Source: Eubacterium sp. 14-2 (GTDB lineage Bacteria; Bacillota; Clostridia; Lachnospirales; Lachnospiraceae). Taken from it: DNA of 64,000 nt. Where the stretch lies: NCBI RefSeq assembly GCF_000403845.2, contig NZ_KE159568.1, forward strand, positions 497,725-561,724. The letters are read 5' to 3'. Below, piece after piece: positions 35,258 through 44,577 of the stretch. A program made the position numbers and the translations under genes. Every line of letters starts with the position of its first letter. Position 1 is the first letter of the stretch. The notes under the pieces were generated by a model, which was not told the DNA's origin, made no database searches, and was given only the letters and a program-made list of their open reading frames with translations.

Positions 35258-36376
35258 CTATGCTGCAACCTTTGCCTGCAGCATATTGTATCCTCTTACT
35301 ATAATTTCTGTCACCAGGATTGAAACCAATGCAAGAAGCCAGCATTGATAACTTTGAAAGCTCTCATAACCATTGATTCCGAGAGCAACAAAATATACAA
35401 TGATATGCAGCGCATAATATTTTGATATATGTTCGCTATAATATAGAATCTGCTTTGCAACAGGATTCTCTGGCTCACGCAGTTTGCCATCCTTTCTGCA
35501 GATACTTTCCATAAAGAAAAATACGATAGCCAAAATAAATATGTGCGCCATGCCTGCCGCCACGTGCCAAAGGTTCGGCTGTGAATACGCATCAAGTAAC
35601 GCAATATACATTTGGGATATATTCGAACCATATTCCCTGAACACCAATACCCACCATACAATAATGACCACGATGCCGGGAACAGCCAGCATGCCGTAAA
35701 ATTTGTTTTTATCCTTCACATGCCGAAGGATTTTGCCAAAGGCAACTCCAAACATGGCATAGGACAGAAAATAGAGCGGCGTAAAGGAAACAAACTCTGC
35801 CTCTCCAATCAACAGTTTCATAATATACCCAAGCACTGGCACATCTACCGGCTTTCCATAAAGGAACGGCGCAATGATACTCATGGCCGCACCGATTATC
35901 ACGTACCCTGCAATGTTCATATTCAGCTTCTTTAACAATGCCAATACAAAATAAATAATTCCGGTAATAAAAAAGATATTGATGTATTGAATGTATACCT
36001 CTGTCAGATATTTAAAATTATCCCTCCCGGTCCCCGTCAGGTTCCCGGAAACGAAGGGATAGGGAATTAGCAGAGCAATTACATAGACAAGGTTATTCAG
36101 ATACTGATAAACCACCATGCGAACACCGCTCTTTGCCATTCCCACCGGCGTTGCATTCCTGCTGTAAACAGTTCCGATTCCCATAACGAAAATAAAAATA
36201 GCTGCGCCGGACATTGTTGCAAACATAAAAATCCACCGGGTAACGGAATCTTCCGGGGACATGGTTGCCTGAAAGGCGTGGACCAGGTAAATAAACAGCA
36301 TAAAAATCCCTTTCAAATAATCAAATTCCCTCTGCCTTCCGGTATTTGTCTCTTCATGTGAAAATATAGCATTCAT
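35258..36376 (-). CDS. Multi-pass membrane acyltransferase-like protein
   Basis: 372 residues with about ten membrane helices. The N-terminus REFDYLKGIFMLFIYLVHAFQ is the typical start of acyltransferase-3/DUF1624-like proteins with His in the first helix, and a late YYALHIIVYF helix also fits. First gene of the NRPS operon, 44 bp before the MATE start. It could acylate the peptide's free amine or a cell-surface target; neither is shown. Ribosome site GAGGA before ATG 36376. Confidence 0.75.
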   Translation of the reverse strand: MNAIFSHEETNTGRQREFDYLKGIFMLFIYLVHAFQATMSPEDSVTRWIFMFATMSGAAIFIFVMGIGTVYSRNATPVGMAKSGVRMVVYQYLNNLVYVIALLIPYPFVSGNLTGTGRDNFKYLTEVYIQYINIFFITGIIYFVLALLKKLNMNIAGYVIIGAAMSIIAPFLYGKPVDVPVLGYIMKLLIGEAEFVSFTPLYFLSYAMFGVAFGKILRHVKDKNKFYGMLAVPGIVVIIVWWVLVFREYGSNISQMYIALLDAYSQPNLWHVAAGMAHIFILAIVFFFMESICRKDGKLREPENPVAKQILYYSEHISKYYALHIIVYFVALGINGYESFQSYQCWLLALVSILVTEIIVRGYNMLQAKVAA

Positions 36377-36411
36377 TTTTTCATCCTCTCTGAAAATAAC
36401 GATTTGAAAAA

Positions 36412-36439
36412 ATTATATCAAATACGCAGAGGACAACAA
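36412..36439 (-). promoter_or_regulatory. Predicted promoter of the NRPS operon
   Basis: On the minus strand TTGTTG (36434-36439), 16 bp, TATAAT (36412-36417), about 35 bp ahead of the first gene. This is a housekeeping-type promoter reading into all five cargo genes. No second strong promoter was seen inside the operon. Confidence 0.6.
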
Positions 36440-36583
36440 CCCATTTGGGATTAAAGGGCATTTTTTAGGGAACAAATTACACTTTTTTATGTGAAAACTG
36501 CCAAACCCACGGTATATTTCAGTTTGCGGAATGATGTCCCGGTACCCCGCCAGGAAAAGTACAGGATTTATCCAGATTAAAAA

Positions 36584-36740
36584 ATAAAAAAGAATGCGCC
36601 ATGCGCATTCTCCGCCTGCGGCGGGTCGCTTTAGCGACATATTTCTTTTTCACCGCGGTGCGATAATTATTTTCTCTTATAGGAAATCCAACGGAATTTC
36701 CTATAAGAGAAAATAAACCTCCCACTTCTCAGCAGGAGGT
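36584..36740. repeat. Complex palindromic repeat, copy A
   Basis: Contains GAATGCGCCATGCGCATTC, the palindrome GTCGCTTTAGCGAC and a 19-bp stem (ATTTTCTCTTATAGGAAAT at 36669 with its complement at 36696-36714), then ACCTCC/GGAGGT. Shares the GTCGCTTTAGCGAC core and the TCTTATAGGAA stem with 49150-49271. An ORF-like stretch on the minus strand here is not convincing. Confidence 0.7.
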
Positions 36741-36982
36741 CTTTGTTTCTTATTTTATCTTACCACATCCGGAGCATTCGCAGTAATATTCTTCCTGACC
36801 CCGTCTGTTTCCCTGACCTGTCTTCGTGTCAAATAAATGCAGGAAACCGTTTTCGATTATTGAAACAGGCCCATACTACGTCAGGATTACTATTTATTTT
36901 AGATTTTCTGCAGGACTAAATCAGCTGAAAACCCCAATATTTACCGGGTTCTTACTGACTTGACAATATTATAACACGCTCC

Positions 36983-36984
36983 CC
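36983..36984. other. Right attachment core of the NRPS element
   Basis: GG on the minus strand immediately after codons for Leu-Asp-Ser of the subtilase; element sequence GGAGCGTGTTATAATA follows. Pairing with 18114-18115 restores Asp-Ser-Gly-Ile-Asp-Tyr in frame. Confidence 0.75.
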
Positions 36985-37380
36985 GGAATCCAGCACTGCC
37001 ACAATCACGCCCTTTCCTGTAAGGTTATACCGGGCCCCCTGTACGGGAGTGATACAGGCTGCCTGTTTTGCAGCCTGCACCGCAAAATACATCCGTTTCG
37101 GCTTTTCCACATATTCCACTTCTGATGCCGATGCCACCTGCTCCATGGCACTCTCCGGCACGTACAGAATAGCATACTCATTCATCAGCTCCACCACCTC
37201 TATCTGAGGATTCTCCTGTGCAAGCCTCATAATGTTTCCGGAGTATTTTACAATCAGCTCCCATCTTTCCGCCTCTGGCTCATACCCTACGCCAAGCTGC
37301 AGAGATTTTTCCCGCTCCCGGCCGGTGGCGTCCAGGGCAAGGTTCAGGAGGTTTTCAAATTTCTCACTGTTTGCCGCCAT
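36985..37380 (-). pseudogene. Csp-like subtilisin-family protease, N-terminal part
   Basis: About 132 residues: helical N-terminal region (KFENLLNLALDATGRERE, WELIVKYSGNIMRLAQENP), a propeptide-like strand segment (EYAILYVPESAMEQVA), then GKGVIVAVLDSG with the catalytic Asp. In the present arrangement the frame runs 7 codons into the element and stops. With the part at 16889-18115 it would form a protein of about 540 residues, still lacking its native C-terminus. Start ATG 37380 (AGGA site); an in-frame ATG lies at 37404. Confidence 0.85.
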
Positions 37381-37428
37381 GGTTATTTCCTGTCTGTTCT
37401 GCATTTCTGTTATTATATGTAATGTCTT

Positions 37429-38094
37429 TTACTTCTGACACATCAGTTTTCCATCCTTCATCTGCCAGACTTTATCAGAAACAGCCGCAATCTCCGGGTC
37501 ATGGGTTACCACTACAACACAGTACCCCATCTCATGGGCCAGCCGCCGGAAAACAGAAATAATATTTTCCGTATTTTCTTCATCCAGGTTGCCGGTGGGT
37601 TCATCTGCCAGCAGAATTTTTGCCCCGCCGGACAGGCTGCGGGCTATGGCCACCCGCTGTTGTTCGCCGCCGGACAGATTTGCCGGGAAACGCCTGAATT
37701 TTTCCGGAGCGATCCCCACCAGTTTCAGGTTCTCCTTTGCATGTCCTGCCGCCTCTTTCCCGGAAACTCCGTTGAGCTCCAGAGGAAACATAACGTTCTC
37801 CAGCACTGTCAGCAGAGGAAACAGCTGAAAAGACTGAAAAATCACGGACACCTCTTTCCTGCGCCATAAATCCCTGTCCATAACCAGCACGTCCTGTCCG
37901 TCCTTTTGAACAGTTCCTCCGGAAGGCTCATCCAACCCTGCCAGAATGGACAAAAGCGTGGTCTTTCCTGAACCGGACGGTCCTGTAACTGCCGCCATCT
38001 CTCCGCCGGAAAACCGGCAGTTCACATCCTTTAACACATCTTTCTCTGCTTTCCTGTATTTATATGAAATATGATCCAGTATCAGCTCTGTCAT
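37429..38094 (-). CDS. ABC transporter ATP-binding protein (LolD/MacB type)
   Basis: 221 residues: Walker A GPSGSGKTTLL, Q-loop VIFQSFQLFP, signature LSGGEQQRVAIA, Walker [14 protein letters not shown]-loop VTHD. It follows the 1,029-residue permease by 4 bp and forms its ATPase. Substrate unknown. Confidence 0.93.
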   Translation of the reverse strand: MTELILDHISYKYRKAEKDVLKDVNCRFSGGEMAAVTGPSGSGKTTLLSILAGLDEPSGGTVQKDGQDVLVMDRDLWRRKEVSVIFQSFQLFPLLTVLENVMFPLELNGVSGKEAAGHAKENLKLVGIAPEKFRRFPANLSGGEQQRVAIARSLSGGAKILLADEPTGNLDEENTENIISVFRRLAHEMGYCVVVVTHDPEIAAVSDKVWQMKDGKLMCQK

Positions 38095-38098
38095 ATTT

Positions 38099-41000
38099 TT
38101 ATTCCCCCTTTTCTTTTTCCTGCAGCAATTCCATGGGTTTGGCTCTGGTAACCAGAACAGCTCCCGCTGTTGTTCCCATAAAACAGCCGGCCAGACAGCA
38201 TCCTGCTGCCAGGAGCATTGCTGTCAGACTGTCATTTCCGGTCAGAATCAGAGAAATTCCTGCTCCGGTCAGAATTCCTGTCAGATTCAGAATCAGCAGC
38301 TCTAAAGCCAGCATCAGCCTGGTCTGAAAAATCCCCGTACCCAGAATCCGAAGCAGAGCGGCCTCCCGTTTTCTCTGTAACAGAAACAGAAGTGAAAGCG
38401 CTCCGGCAGCCAGAAGGGACACAGCATTTGACAGCGGACAGAGAATTCTCATCAGAGCAATATTTTTCTCCATGGGCTCCACCGCCTGCTCCAGTTCTTC
38501 ATCCCAGATCACATGGGACAGCTCCAGAAGCCCTGCTCCTGGTTCTTCCAGAATCTTCCCGGCCTCCTCCCGGAAGCTCTCCAGATCCCGGTTTTTTTCG
38601 GAATCCAGCCTGAACTTTGCTGTCATATAGTAAAGATTTCCCTGTTCCAGCAGTTCTAACAGTGAAAGGGGAAGAAGAATCGGTCCGGTTCCCACAGTTC
38701 CTCCCGTATAAAAGCCTCCCGCTTCCGCAAATACAGTATGATCTCCGCTGGCGTCTGAGAGACAGATCTGTTCTCCCGGCTCCAGTTTCCATTCTTCCCA
38801 AAGCGCCTCAGGAAGTATCGCAACCGGCATATAAAGCAGCCCATATCTGCCTTTCTTTGAGTAATCTTTCTGAAAACGTTCCGTCAGATACGGCAGTTCA
38901 TCCTGTATCTGCATACGATTCCAGGAACCGGAAAGATACTGTTTCAGATCCTCAATGCCCACCAGACTCACTTTTTTTGTTCCGGTATTTCCGGCTTCTT
39001 TACTCACCAGGCCCTCTTCTCCCGCCACAAGGAAAGATTCCTGAATAAACCCGGTATCCAGCAGTTTCTTTATAGTATTTTCACTGATATATGCCCCGCC
39101 ATGTTCCGTAACCACAACTCCCGTACTCTTTTTTATAATTTCAGTCTCCACAGAAACAGAGCGGTACAGCCGGTCTGCTTCCCGCTCCCCGGTGCGGACA
39201 GCGCTGTAAAGCCAGCAGGAAGACAGCACAAAAACCGCTGCCGCCAGCCACGCCAGCACTGTCCGCAGAGAAAAACGGTACAGATGACGTCCCACAAACT
39301 TCACCGTTACTCCTTTCAGAAAATGCTTTCCACCTTCTGCTGTATTCTGAGTGTTTCTTTCCCGGACATACTCCGGAGAGGTTCTGTTTTTACCGGTATT
39401 TGAAACATTCCGGATGCTTTCCCCAACTGTTTCCTGTATGGCATTTCTTTTCTCCGTTACTTCCGGCAGACCCTTTTTAGTCTCGTACTGTTTCTTCCCT
39501 CTTTTTCCTCTGGTTCCCTGAAGGATCACCAGAACCGGTTTGCGGGCATGGAAAAATACTCCGGCTGAAAGTTCCAGCATCAGTATCAGAAAAACCAACA
39601 TACAAAGTCCCGGAAACCATACGGCCGAAAGCTCCGGGCGTCTGCCTGCCTCCAGGATCTTCAGGGTCTGTCCGGCCTGCCACAGACCATATTTCCAGGC
39701 AGCTCCTCCACCTGCAAAAATTCCGGCTGCCCCTGTCAGCGCCAGAGGAAAACAGGCACAGAATGCTGCCTTTCCTGCCGGAACCCCCAGCGCCCGCGCA
39801 ATGGCAATCTCTTTTTTCCGCTGCCAGGCATACAGAAAGGCCACTGCCCCCAGGGTCAGAATCATCACTGCCCCAAAAATCAGAAAACTGTAAAAGCTGC
39901 CCTGTTCCACTGCTTTTGCAGAACGGTAAAAAGAATCCCAGTTATTTTCCACAAAAGAAAGTGTAATTCCCAAAGATTCCAGCTTACCTCCCACCTCCTG
40001 CCGGAAGGAATCCTGTTCCCTGGGGGAGGTCAGTACAAAGCTGAACGAATCCTGTTCCACAGGCTGGTTTTCACCATAGTGTTCCGGCAGCAGACTGTCC
40101 GGAATATATATAAGATTACTGTGACGGCTGAACAGAACAAATCCCGGATCATCAATCATGCCTCCATAACGTCTTCCGCAGATTCCCACAATCTCCAGCG
40201 TCACTTCTGTTTTTTCACCGTTTTCCCAGGTATCTTCTTCCAGGCTTCTCGTATACCCGCCGGGAGAGACAATACTGTCCTTAAGCGTCATGGTCAGAGA
40301 ATCGCCCGCAGACAGGCCTCGGATTTCTGCAAATTCCTTTGTAATCACACACACCTTCCGGCTTTCTTCCTGGTCCTGACGGTTCAGCCATCTGCCTTCT
40401 TGAAGATAATAGTCCCTGGATGCTTCCTGAACCAGAGGCATGGCACTCATGTCAGCGGTGGTTTGGGCCAGCATGGTATGGCGGTTTCTCTCCTGAAGCA
40501 AAGCATCCTCATCCACATACTGCTCTGCTCTCTTTCTGTCCGGTTCCCCTTCCAGGAACCAGAGACCTTCCTCCAGAGGCAGAAGGTTTACGGACATTCC
40601 ATCTCCGTAATGCCCGTAATTGGATTCCACCGGAGGATAACATTTTATCAGGTACGTCTTCCCCTCTTCCAGAACAGGCATCTTGCCTTCTTCGTCCGAA
40701 ATCTCCAGCGTAAGGCGGTTTCCCGGTTCTGCACATTCCGGATAGCCATACACCCGTTCTTTTATCACAAAATGATACAGGCTGACGCCGGTTCTTCCGG
40801 TTTCCATTTTTTTGGTTACTTCACCCCATACCAGCAAATCACTGATTTTAACTCCATATCCATATTCACCCCGGTCGCTGGAATATCCGTCCAGATCCGT
40901 ATTGTAGTATCCGTCCAGAACTGCAGGACAGTATCTTCTGATATCTTCAAATTCCACATAAGGACTTTTTTCTACCAGGGAAATTCCCTCTGTAATATCA

Positions 41001-41188
41001 CCGTGAGCGGAGGACAGGGTTCCTATGGGCCGGTACCGCCGGGATATCCTGCTGATTTCACCCCTTACCGCCAGATATTCTGCCCCATGCAGCACAAATC
41101 CAAAGGAAGACGCCGCAATGAGCAGCAACAGCAGCAGCGCGCTCACTCTTCTTCTTATCATTGATTTCCAGAATAATTTCAATTCCAT
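38099..41188 (-). CDS. Large FtsX-family ABC transporter permease
   Basis: 1,029 residues. Two FtsX/MacB-type halves: an N-terminal helix and a large extracellular domain (about 40-430), a membrane block (about 435-560), a polar linker rich in Lys and Glu (KRGKKQYETKKGLPEVTEK), a second extracellular domain and a final membrane block. Translationally linked to its ATPase. Ribosome site AAGGAG before ATG 41188. Systems of this layout move peptides or lipids or act on the envelope. Confidence 0.88.
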   Translation of the reverse strand: MELKLFWKSMIRRRVSALLLLLLIAASSFGFVLHGAEYLAVRGEISRISRRYRPIGTLSSAHGDITEGISLVEKSPYVEFEDIRRYCPAVLDGYYNTDLDGYSSDRGEYGYGVKISDLLVWGEVTKKMETGRTGVSLYHFVIKERVYGYPECAEPGNRLTLEISDEEGKMPVLEEGKTYLIKCYPPVESNYGHYGDGMSVNLLPLEEGLWFLEGEPDRKRAEQYVDEDALLQERNRHTMLAQTTADMSAMPLVQEASRDYYLQEGRWLNRQDQEESRKVCVITKEFAEIRGLSAGDSLTMTLKDSIVSPGGYTRSLEEDTWENGEKTEVTLEIVGICGRRYGGMIDDPGFVLFSRHSNLIYIPDSLLPEHYGENQPVEQDSFSFVLTSPREQDSFRQEVGGKLESLGITLSFVENNWDSFYRSAKAVEQGSFYSFLIFGAVMILTLGAVAFLYAWQRKKEIAIARALGVPAGKAAFCACFPLALTGAAGIFAGGGAAWKYGLWQAGQTLKILEAGRRPELSAVWFPGLCMLVFLILMLELSAGVFFHARKPVLVILQGTRGKRGKKQYETKKGLPEVTEKRNAIQETVGESIRNVSNTGKNRTSPEYVRERNTQNTAEGGKHFLKGVTVKFVGRHLYRFSLRTVLAWLAAAVFVLSSCWLYSAVRTGEREADRLYRSVSVETEIIKKSTGVVVTEHGGAYISENTIKKLLDTGFIQESFLVAGEEGLVSKEAGNTGTKKVSLVGIEDLKQYLSGSWNRMQIQDELPYLTERFQKDYSKKGRYGLLYMPVAILPEALWEEWKLEPGEQICLSDASGDHTVFAEAGGFYTGGTVGTGPILLPLSLLELLEQGNLYYMTAKFRLDSEKNRDLESFREEAGKILEEPGAGLLELSHVIWDEELEQAVEPMEKNIALMRILCPLSNAVSLLAAGALSLLFLLQRKREAALLRILGTGIFQTRLMLALELLILNLTGILTGAGISLILTGNDSLTAMLLAAGCCLAGCFMGTTAGAVLVTRAKPMELLQEKEKGE

Positions 41189-41197
41189 AACAGCTCC

Positions 41198-42487
41198 TTA
41201 TCTCAGACCGGTATTTCCCTCCTGCGTCATCATCCGGATAATCGTCCTGTCCGTTTCCCGCATCCCCTGGCTTGCCAGTTCTCCGATATTTCTGATGGTA
41301 TTTTCCACGCCTTTTCGGATAATTCCCTCTCCATCGTGAAACTCCATGTTCTTTCTCTGCATCTGAACTCCCAGCAGTCCGGCTTCCACCGCGGATGCAA
41401 TTTTCGCAGCGCAGCTTGCCTTTGCCCCGTCACAGATCACACCGGAATTGATGGCTACCGCATTGACGATTACATGAGAAATCTCATATGCACGGCCTCC
41501 ATACAGATAACAGATTCCCGCGCCGGCGCCGCACCCTGCGCTGATAGCGCCGCAATATGCGGAAAGCCTTCCGATACCTGTTTTCAGATGGATTGTGACA
41601 AGATTGGAAACCACCAGAGCCCGCAGCAATGTCTCTCTGGGCACCTGCAGTTCTTCCCCGTACACAATTACCGGAAGGGAAGCTGTCATTCCCTGATTTC
41701 CGCTGCCGGAATTGATGATAACCGGCAGCTCACAGCCGTTCATTCTGGCGTCAGAACCTGCGGCAGCCATGGCCTTGGCCCGGTTCTGTACATTGTCTCC
41801 GTAACATTCCAGCAGAATTTTTCCAATCTGGGCTCCAAAGGAGCCTCTCATTCCTTCCTGAGCAATGGCTGTATTATATGCAATCTGACGCTCCAGCACT
41901 TCTTCCACATGAGAAATTTCCACACATTCCGCAAAATCCGCAATTCTCTATACCGTAAGCAGCTCCCGGTCCGTACCGTAAGACTGCTTCTGCTCCACAT
42001 AAGGCTTTTCCTGCATCACCTTTTCATCCTTTTTCACACAGATGACATTGGTGTGATAACCGGCAATCTGCGCATACCCGGAATGGCCTCCTGCGCTGGC
42101 CTTAATCTGGATATCAAAAATATAACCGCTCCGGGATTCATTTACACCAACCGGCAGGCAGCTCTGCAGCTTTTTTGCCTGCTCTTTCTGTTCCTCTGTC
42201 ATGGAAGCCAGAATTTCCAGTCCTTTTTCCGTATCTGCCGCCACAATCCCGGCGCACACTGCGGCCGAAATCCCCCGCTGGCCGCCGGTACAGGGCACTA
42301 CCACGCTTTTTACATTTTTAATAATATTTGCGCTGGCCCACACTTCCACAGATTCCGGCTCTGTTCCCAGCGCCCTGGCTGCAACTGCCGCCCCATATGC
42401 AATGGCGATGGGCTCCGTACATCCCATGGCAGGAACCAGTTCTTCCTGCAATATTCTCACATATTCACCATAAATCTTCTGTTCCAT
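41198..42487 (-). pseudogene. cyuA: UPF0597/CyuA-like L-cysteine/serine catabolic enzyme, interrupted by TAG
   Basis: Both halves are in the same frame: 41948-42487 (AMGCTEPIAIAYGAAVAARA, VPCTGGQRGI) and 41198-41944 (CGAISAGCGAGAGI, GVICDGAKASCAAKI, which hold the Fe-S cysteines). The only break is TAG at 41948-41950, between LLTV and RIADFAEC. Total length of 429 codons is normal for the family, so a single base change (for example from GAG) explains it. Two internal initiation sites are possible but the halves would not be independent enzymes. It may still be read through; that is untested. Confidence 0.85.
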
Positions 42488-42674
42488 ATCCTGTTCCCCC
42501 TGAACAATGTTTATCCATACAGAATTTTACCCATTGGTTTTTCTTTTTACAGTTTAACACAGAAACCGGAATTCTTCCACACTTTCCTGCGGGCAGGCCG
42601 GATATCATGCCGGGAATGTCCGATATTTTCCGGCTGCCCGGACTTCGGCTCTTTTCTTTCTTTTCTTTTTATAT

Positions 42675-42709
42675 TATAATGGTGCGGGAGTAAAACAGAA
42701 AAAGGAGGA
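42675..42709 (+). promoter_or_regulatory. -10 element and ribosome site of the HAD gene
   Basis: TATAAT at 42675-42680 and AAAGGAGG ahead of ATG 42714. The -35 region is T-rich and weak. This is the only plus-strand gene between 16.5 and 57.6 kb, so it needs its own promoter. Confidence 0.5.
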
Positions 42710-42713
42710 AATT

Positions 42714-43499
42714 ATGATTCAGTACATAGCAAGCGACCTCGACGGAACTTTACTTCCGGACGGGGGACAGGACATGAATCCTGAAATTTTCGATTTGATT
42801 CTGCAGTTAAAGGAGAGAGGTATCCGGTTCATCGCTGCAAGCGGAAGACAGTATCACAGCATCCGTCAGCTTTTTCTGCCTGTCCGGGAGGATATTTCCT
42901 ACATTACGGAAAACGGTTCCCTCTGTCTCCATCAGGGACAGGTTATTCACCGGGGTACGATTGAGCGGGAACTGGGCCTGCGTATTATTGACACCAGAAA
43001 AGAATTCCCGGACTGCCATACCCTTCTTTCCTGTGAAAGCCGGGCATATACTGATTCCAGAAATCCGGATTTTATTCATCATATGCGGGATGTGCTTCAT
43101 AACGATATTGCATTTGTGGATGATCTGCATAAGATTCAGGAGCCTTTCCTGAAACTTGCCATCTGCGACCCCAACGGCACCGACAGAATGGAACCCTTTC
43201 TGAAAGAGCGTTTTTCCTCTGAAATCCGGGTAGTAACTGCCGGCAGAATCTGGGTGGATTTCCTTGCACCCGACGCGGACAAAGGCAAAGCCCTTGAAGT
43301 GCTTCTGAAACACCTGAATATTCCGCCCGAAAACGGCATCGCTTTCGGAGATCAGCAAAATGACACCGAAATGCTTCGGTTTGCAGGCACCGGCTATGCC
43401 ATGAAAACTGCTGCGCCGGGAGTGGCAGAGTATGCGGACCGTATCACAGAATCTGTGACAGAAGTAATCAGAACACTGCTTAATACAGAAACTCCCTGA
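42714..43499 (+). CDS. Cof-type HAD-superfamily phosphatase
   Basis: 261 residues: motif I YIASDLDGTLLP, motif II AASGRQYHS, Lys in ADKGKALEVLLKHL and motif IV IAFGDQQNDTEML. The C2B cap lies between. Members dephosphorylate sugar phosphates or FMN. It converges with the sugar-binding protein gene, overlapping its 3' end by 20 bp. Confidence 0.92.
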   Translation: MIQYIASDLDGTLLPDGGQDMNPEIFDLILQLKERGIRFIAASGRQYHSIRQLFLPVREDISYITENGSLCLHQGQVIHRGTIERELGLRIIDTRKEFPDCHTLLSCESRAYTDSRNPDFIHHMRDVLHNDIAFVDDLHKIQEPFLKLAICDPNGTDRMEPFLKERFSSEIRVVTAGRIWVDFLAPDADKGKALEVLLKHLNIPPENGIAFGDQQNDTEMLRFAGTGYAMKTAAPGVAEYADRITESVTEVIRTLLNTETP

Positions 43500-44511
43500 C
43501 GTTTTCATCTGTTACTTTCTGATAAGGCAGATAAATGTATTTCTCATTTTCAAATACAATATCGCTCATGCCCATGCCGGTAACAGCAGCAACTGCCAGT
43601 TTCGCAATCGCCTGAGCCTGCCCCTTTCTGTCATTGTAAACAGTGGCGGCCAGCCTTCCGTCTATGACAGCTTCCAGCCCGGCCTCCGTTCCGTCTATGC
43701 CAAAAAATACCGGAAGGGCCGTCTCTGTATAATTCAGCTTATGGTAAGCGTCAATGGCGCCCAGGGCCATGGCATCGTTATTGGCCAGTACCATTTCAAT
43801 CTGATTGGGATACTGGCTCAGAAGCTGCTGCATCCGGTTCTGGGCCTGTGCCCGATCCCAGTTTGCAATCCCGGTGCCTGATTTTTCCAGGGAAATATTC
43901 CTGCTTTTTAAAGTATCCACCGCGCTCTCGGTGCGGATAATGGCGTCCTGATGTCCAGGTTCCCCTTCCAGTACCACATACTGGATTTTCCCATCCCGGT
44001 TCCGGTCAATCAGCTCGTCTGCCTCAATGGCATCCGCTGCCAGTTCTCCTTGCATCTGACCGGACTGACGGGCATCGGCTCCCACATAGTAGAGTTTTTC
44101 CCACTGCATCATATCCTCTGCCACCGGCTCCCTGTTAAAAAATATAATGGGAACATCATTTTCTCTGGCCAGATCTATAATTTCCGATGGATCCGCCCGG
44201 TCCACCAGATTTACACAGAGCACATTGCAGTCCATATCAATCAGTTCCCTGACCTGGTCATCCTGAGTGCGCTGGGAACCTGCCGCATCCCGCACCATCA
44301 CCGTAATCTCAAGATCGCCGCTCCCAAGCTCCTCAAACTGCTGCCGCAGACAGGTTACCAGTTCGCCGAGAAATACGTCACTCTGATTATAAACAATGAT
44401 ACCTGCCTGGATTTTCACCGGAATTTCCGGCTTTTTTCTTCCGCAGCCCGCAAAGAGCAGCAGAATCATACAGCATACCATCCCTGCTGCCAGATATTTT
44501 TTTATTTTCAT
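43480..44511 (-). CDS. Galactose/glucose-binding lipoprotein of the sensing operon (canonical MglB order)
   Basis: 343 residues with lipobox LLFAGC. The domain order is that of classical MglB: first strand AGIIVYNQSDVFL, then CVNLVDRADP, IIFFNREP, YYVGADARQSG, the Ca-loop DRNRDGKIQY, GEPGHQDAIIRTES, LANNDAMALGA, and FFGIDG. The key sugar-contact positions are conserved. It is encoded after a second binding protein and a YesM-type kinase, so it probably reports galactose/glucose to the kinase and does not feed the transporter. Confidence 0.88.
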   Translation of the reverse strand: MKIKKYLAAGMVCCMILLLFAGCGRKKPEIPVKIQAGIIVYNQSDVFLGELVTCLRQQFEELGSGDLEITVMVRDAAGSQRTQDDQVRELIDMDCNVLCVNLVDRADPSEIIDLARENDVPIIFFNREPVAEDMMQWEKLYYVGADARQSGQMQGELAADAIEADELIDRNRDGKIQYVVLEGEPGHQDAIIRTESAVDTLKSRNISLEKSGTGIANWDRAQAQNRMQQLLSQYPNQIEMVLANNDAMALGAIDAYHKLNYTETALPVFFGIDGTEAGLEAVIDGRLAATVYNDRKGQAQAIAKLAVAAVTGMGMSDIVFENEKYIYLPYQKVTDENVREFLY

Positions 44512-44577
44512 CCTATAAGCTCCATTCTGCTGATTGTGAAGGTATTACTCCGTAATTTCCCGGTTGAGGCTGTGTCT

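Larger units (their letters stand above)
18116..36982. mobile_element. 18.9-kb integrated element with three serine recombinases and an NRPS operon
   Basis: It splits a subtilase gene whose two halves are in register at a shared GG. Recombinase genes lie at the left end; NRPS, MATE-HATPase, STAS and acyltransferase-like genes form the cargo. There are no relaxase, replication or conjugation genes, so it is an integrative element or genomic island and not an autonomous ICE. The 183 bp between the left end and the first recombinase, and 36741-36982 at the right end, show no gene. Confidence 0.82.

Noticed and set aside
36413-36640. Short minus-strand open frame near the right end of the NRPS element
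   Set aside because: Low-complexity translation running through the promoter and the palindromic repeat; no ribosome site or homologous motif.
4897-41950. Genetic-code reassignment of TAG suggested by three internal TAG codons
   Set aside because: Several intact genes in the window terminate at TAG, including the DUF3796-like gene and the small lipoprotein; the affected genes are otherwise in decaying contexts.
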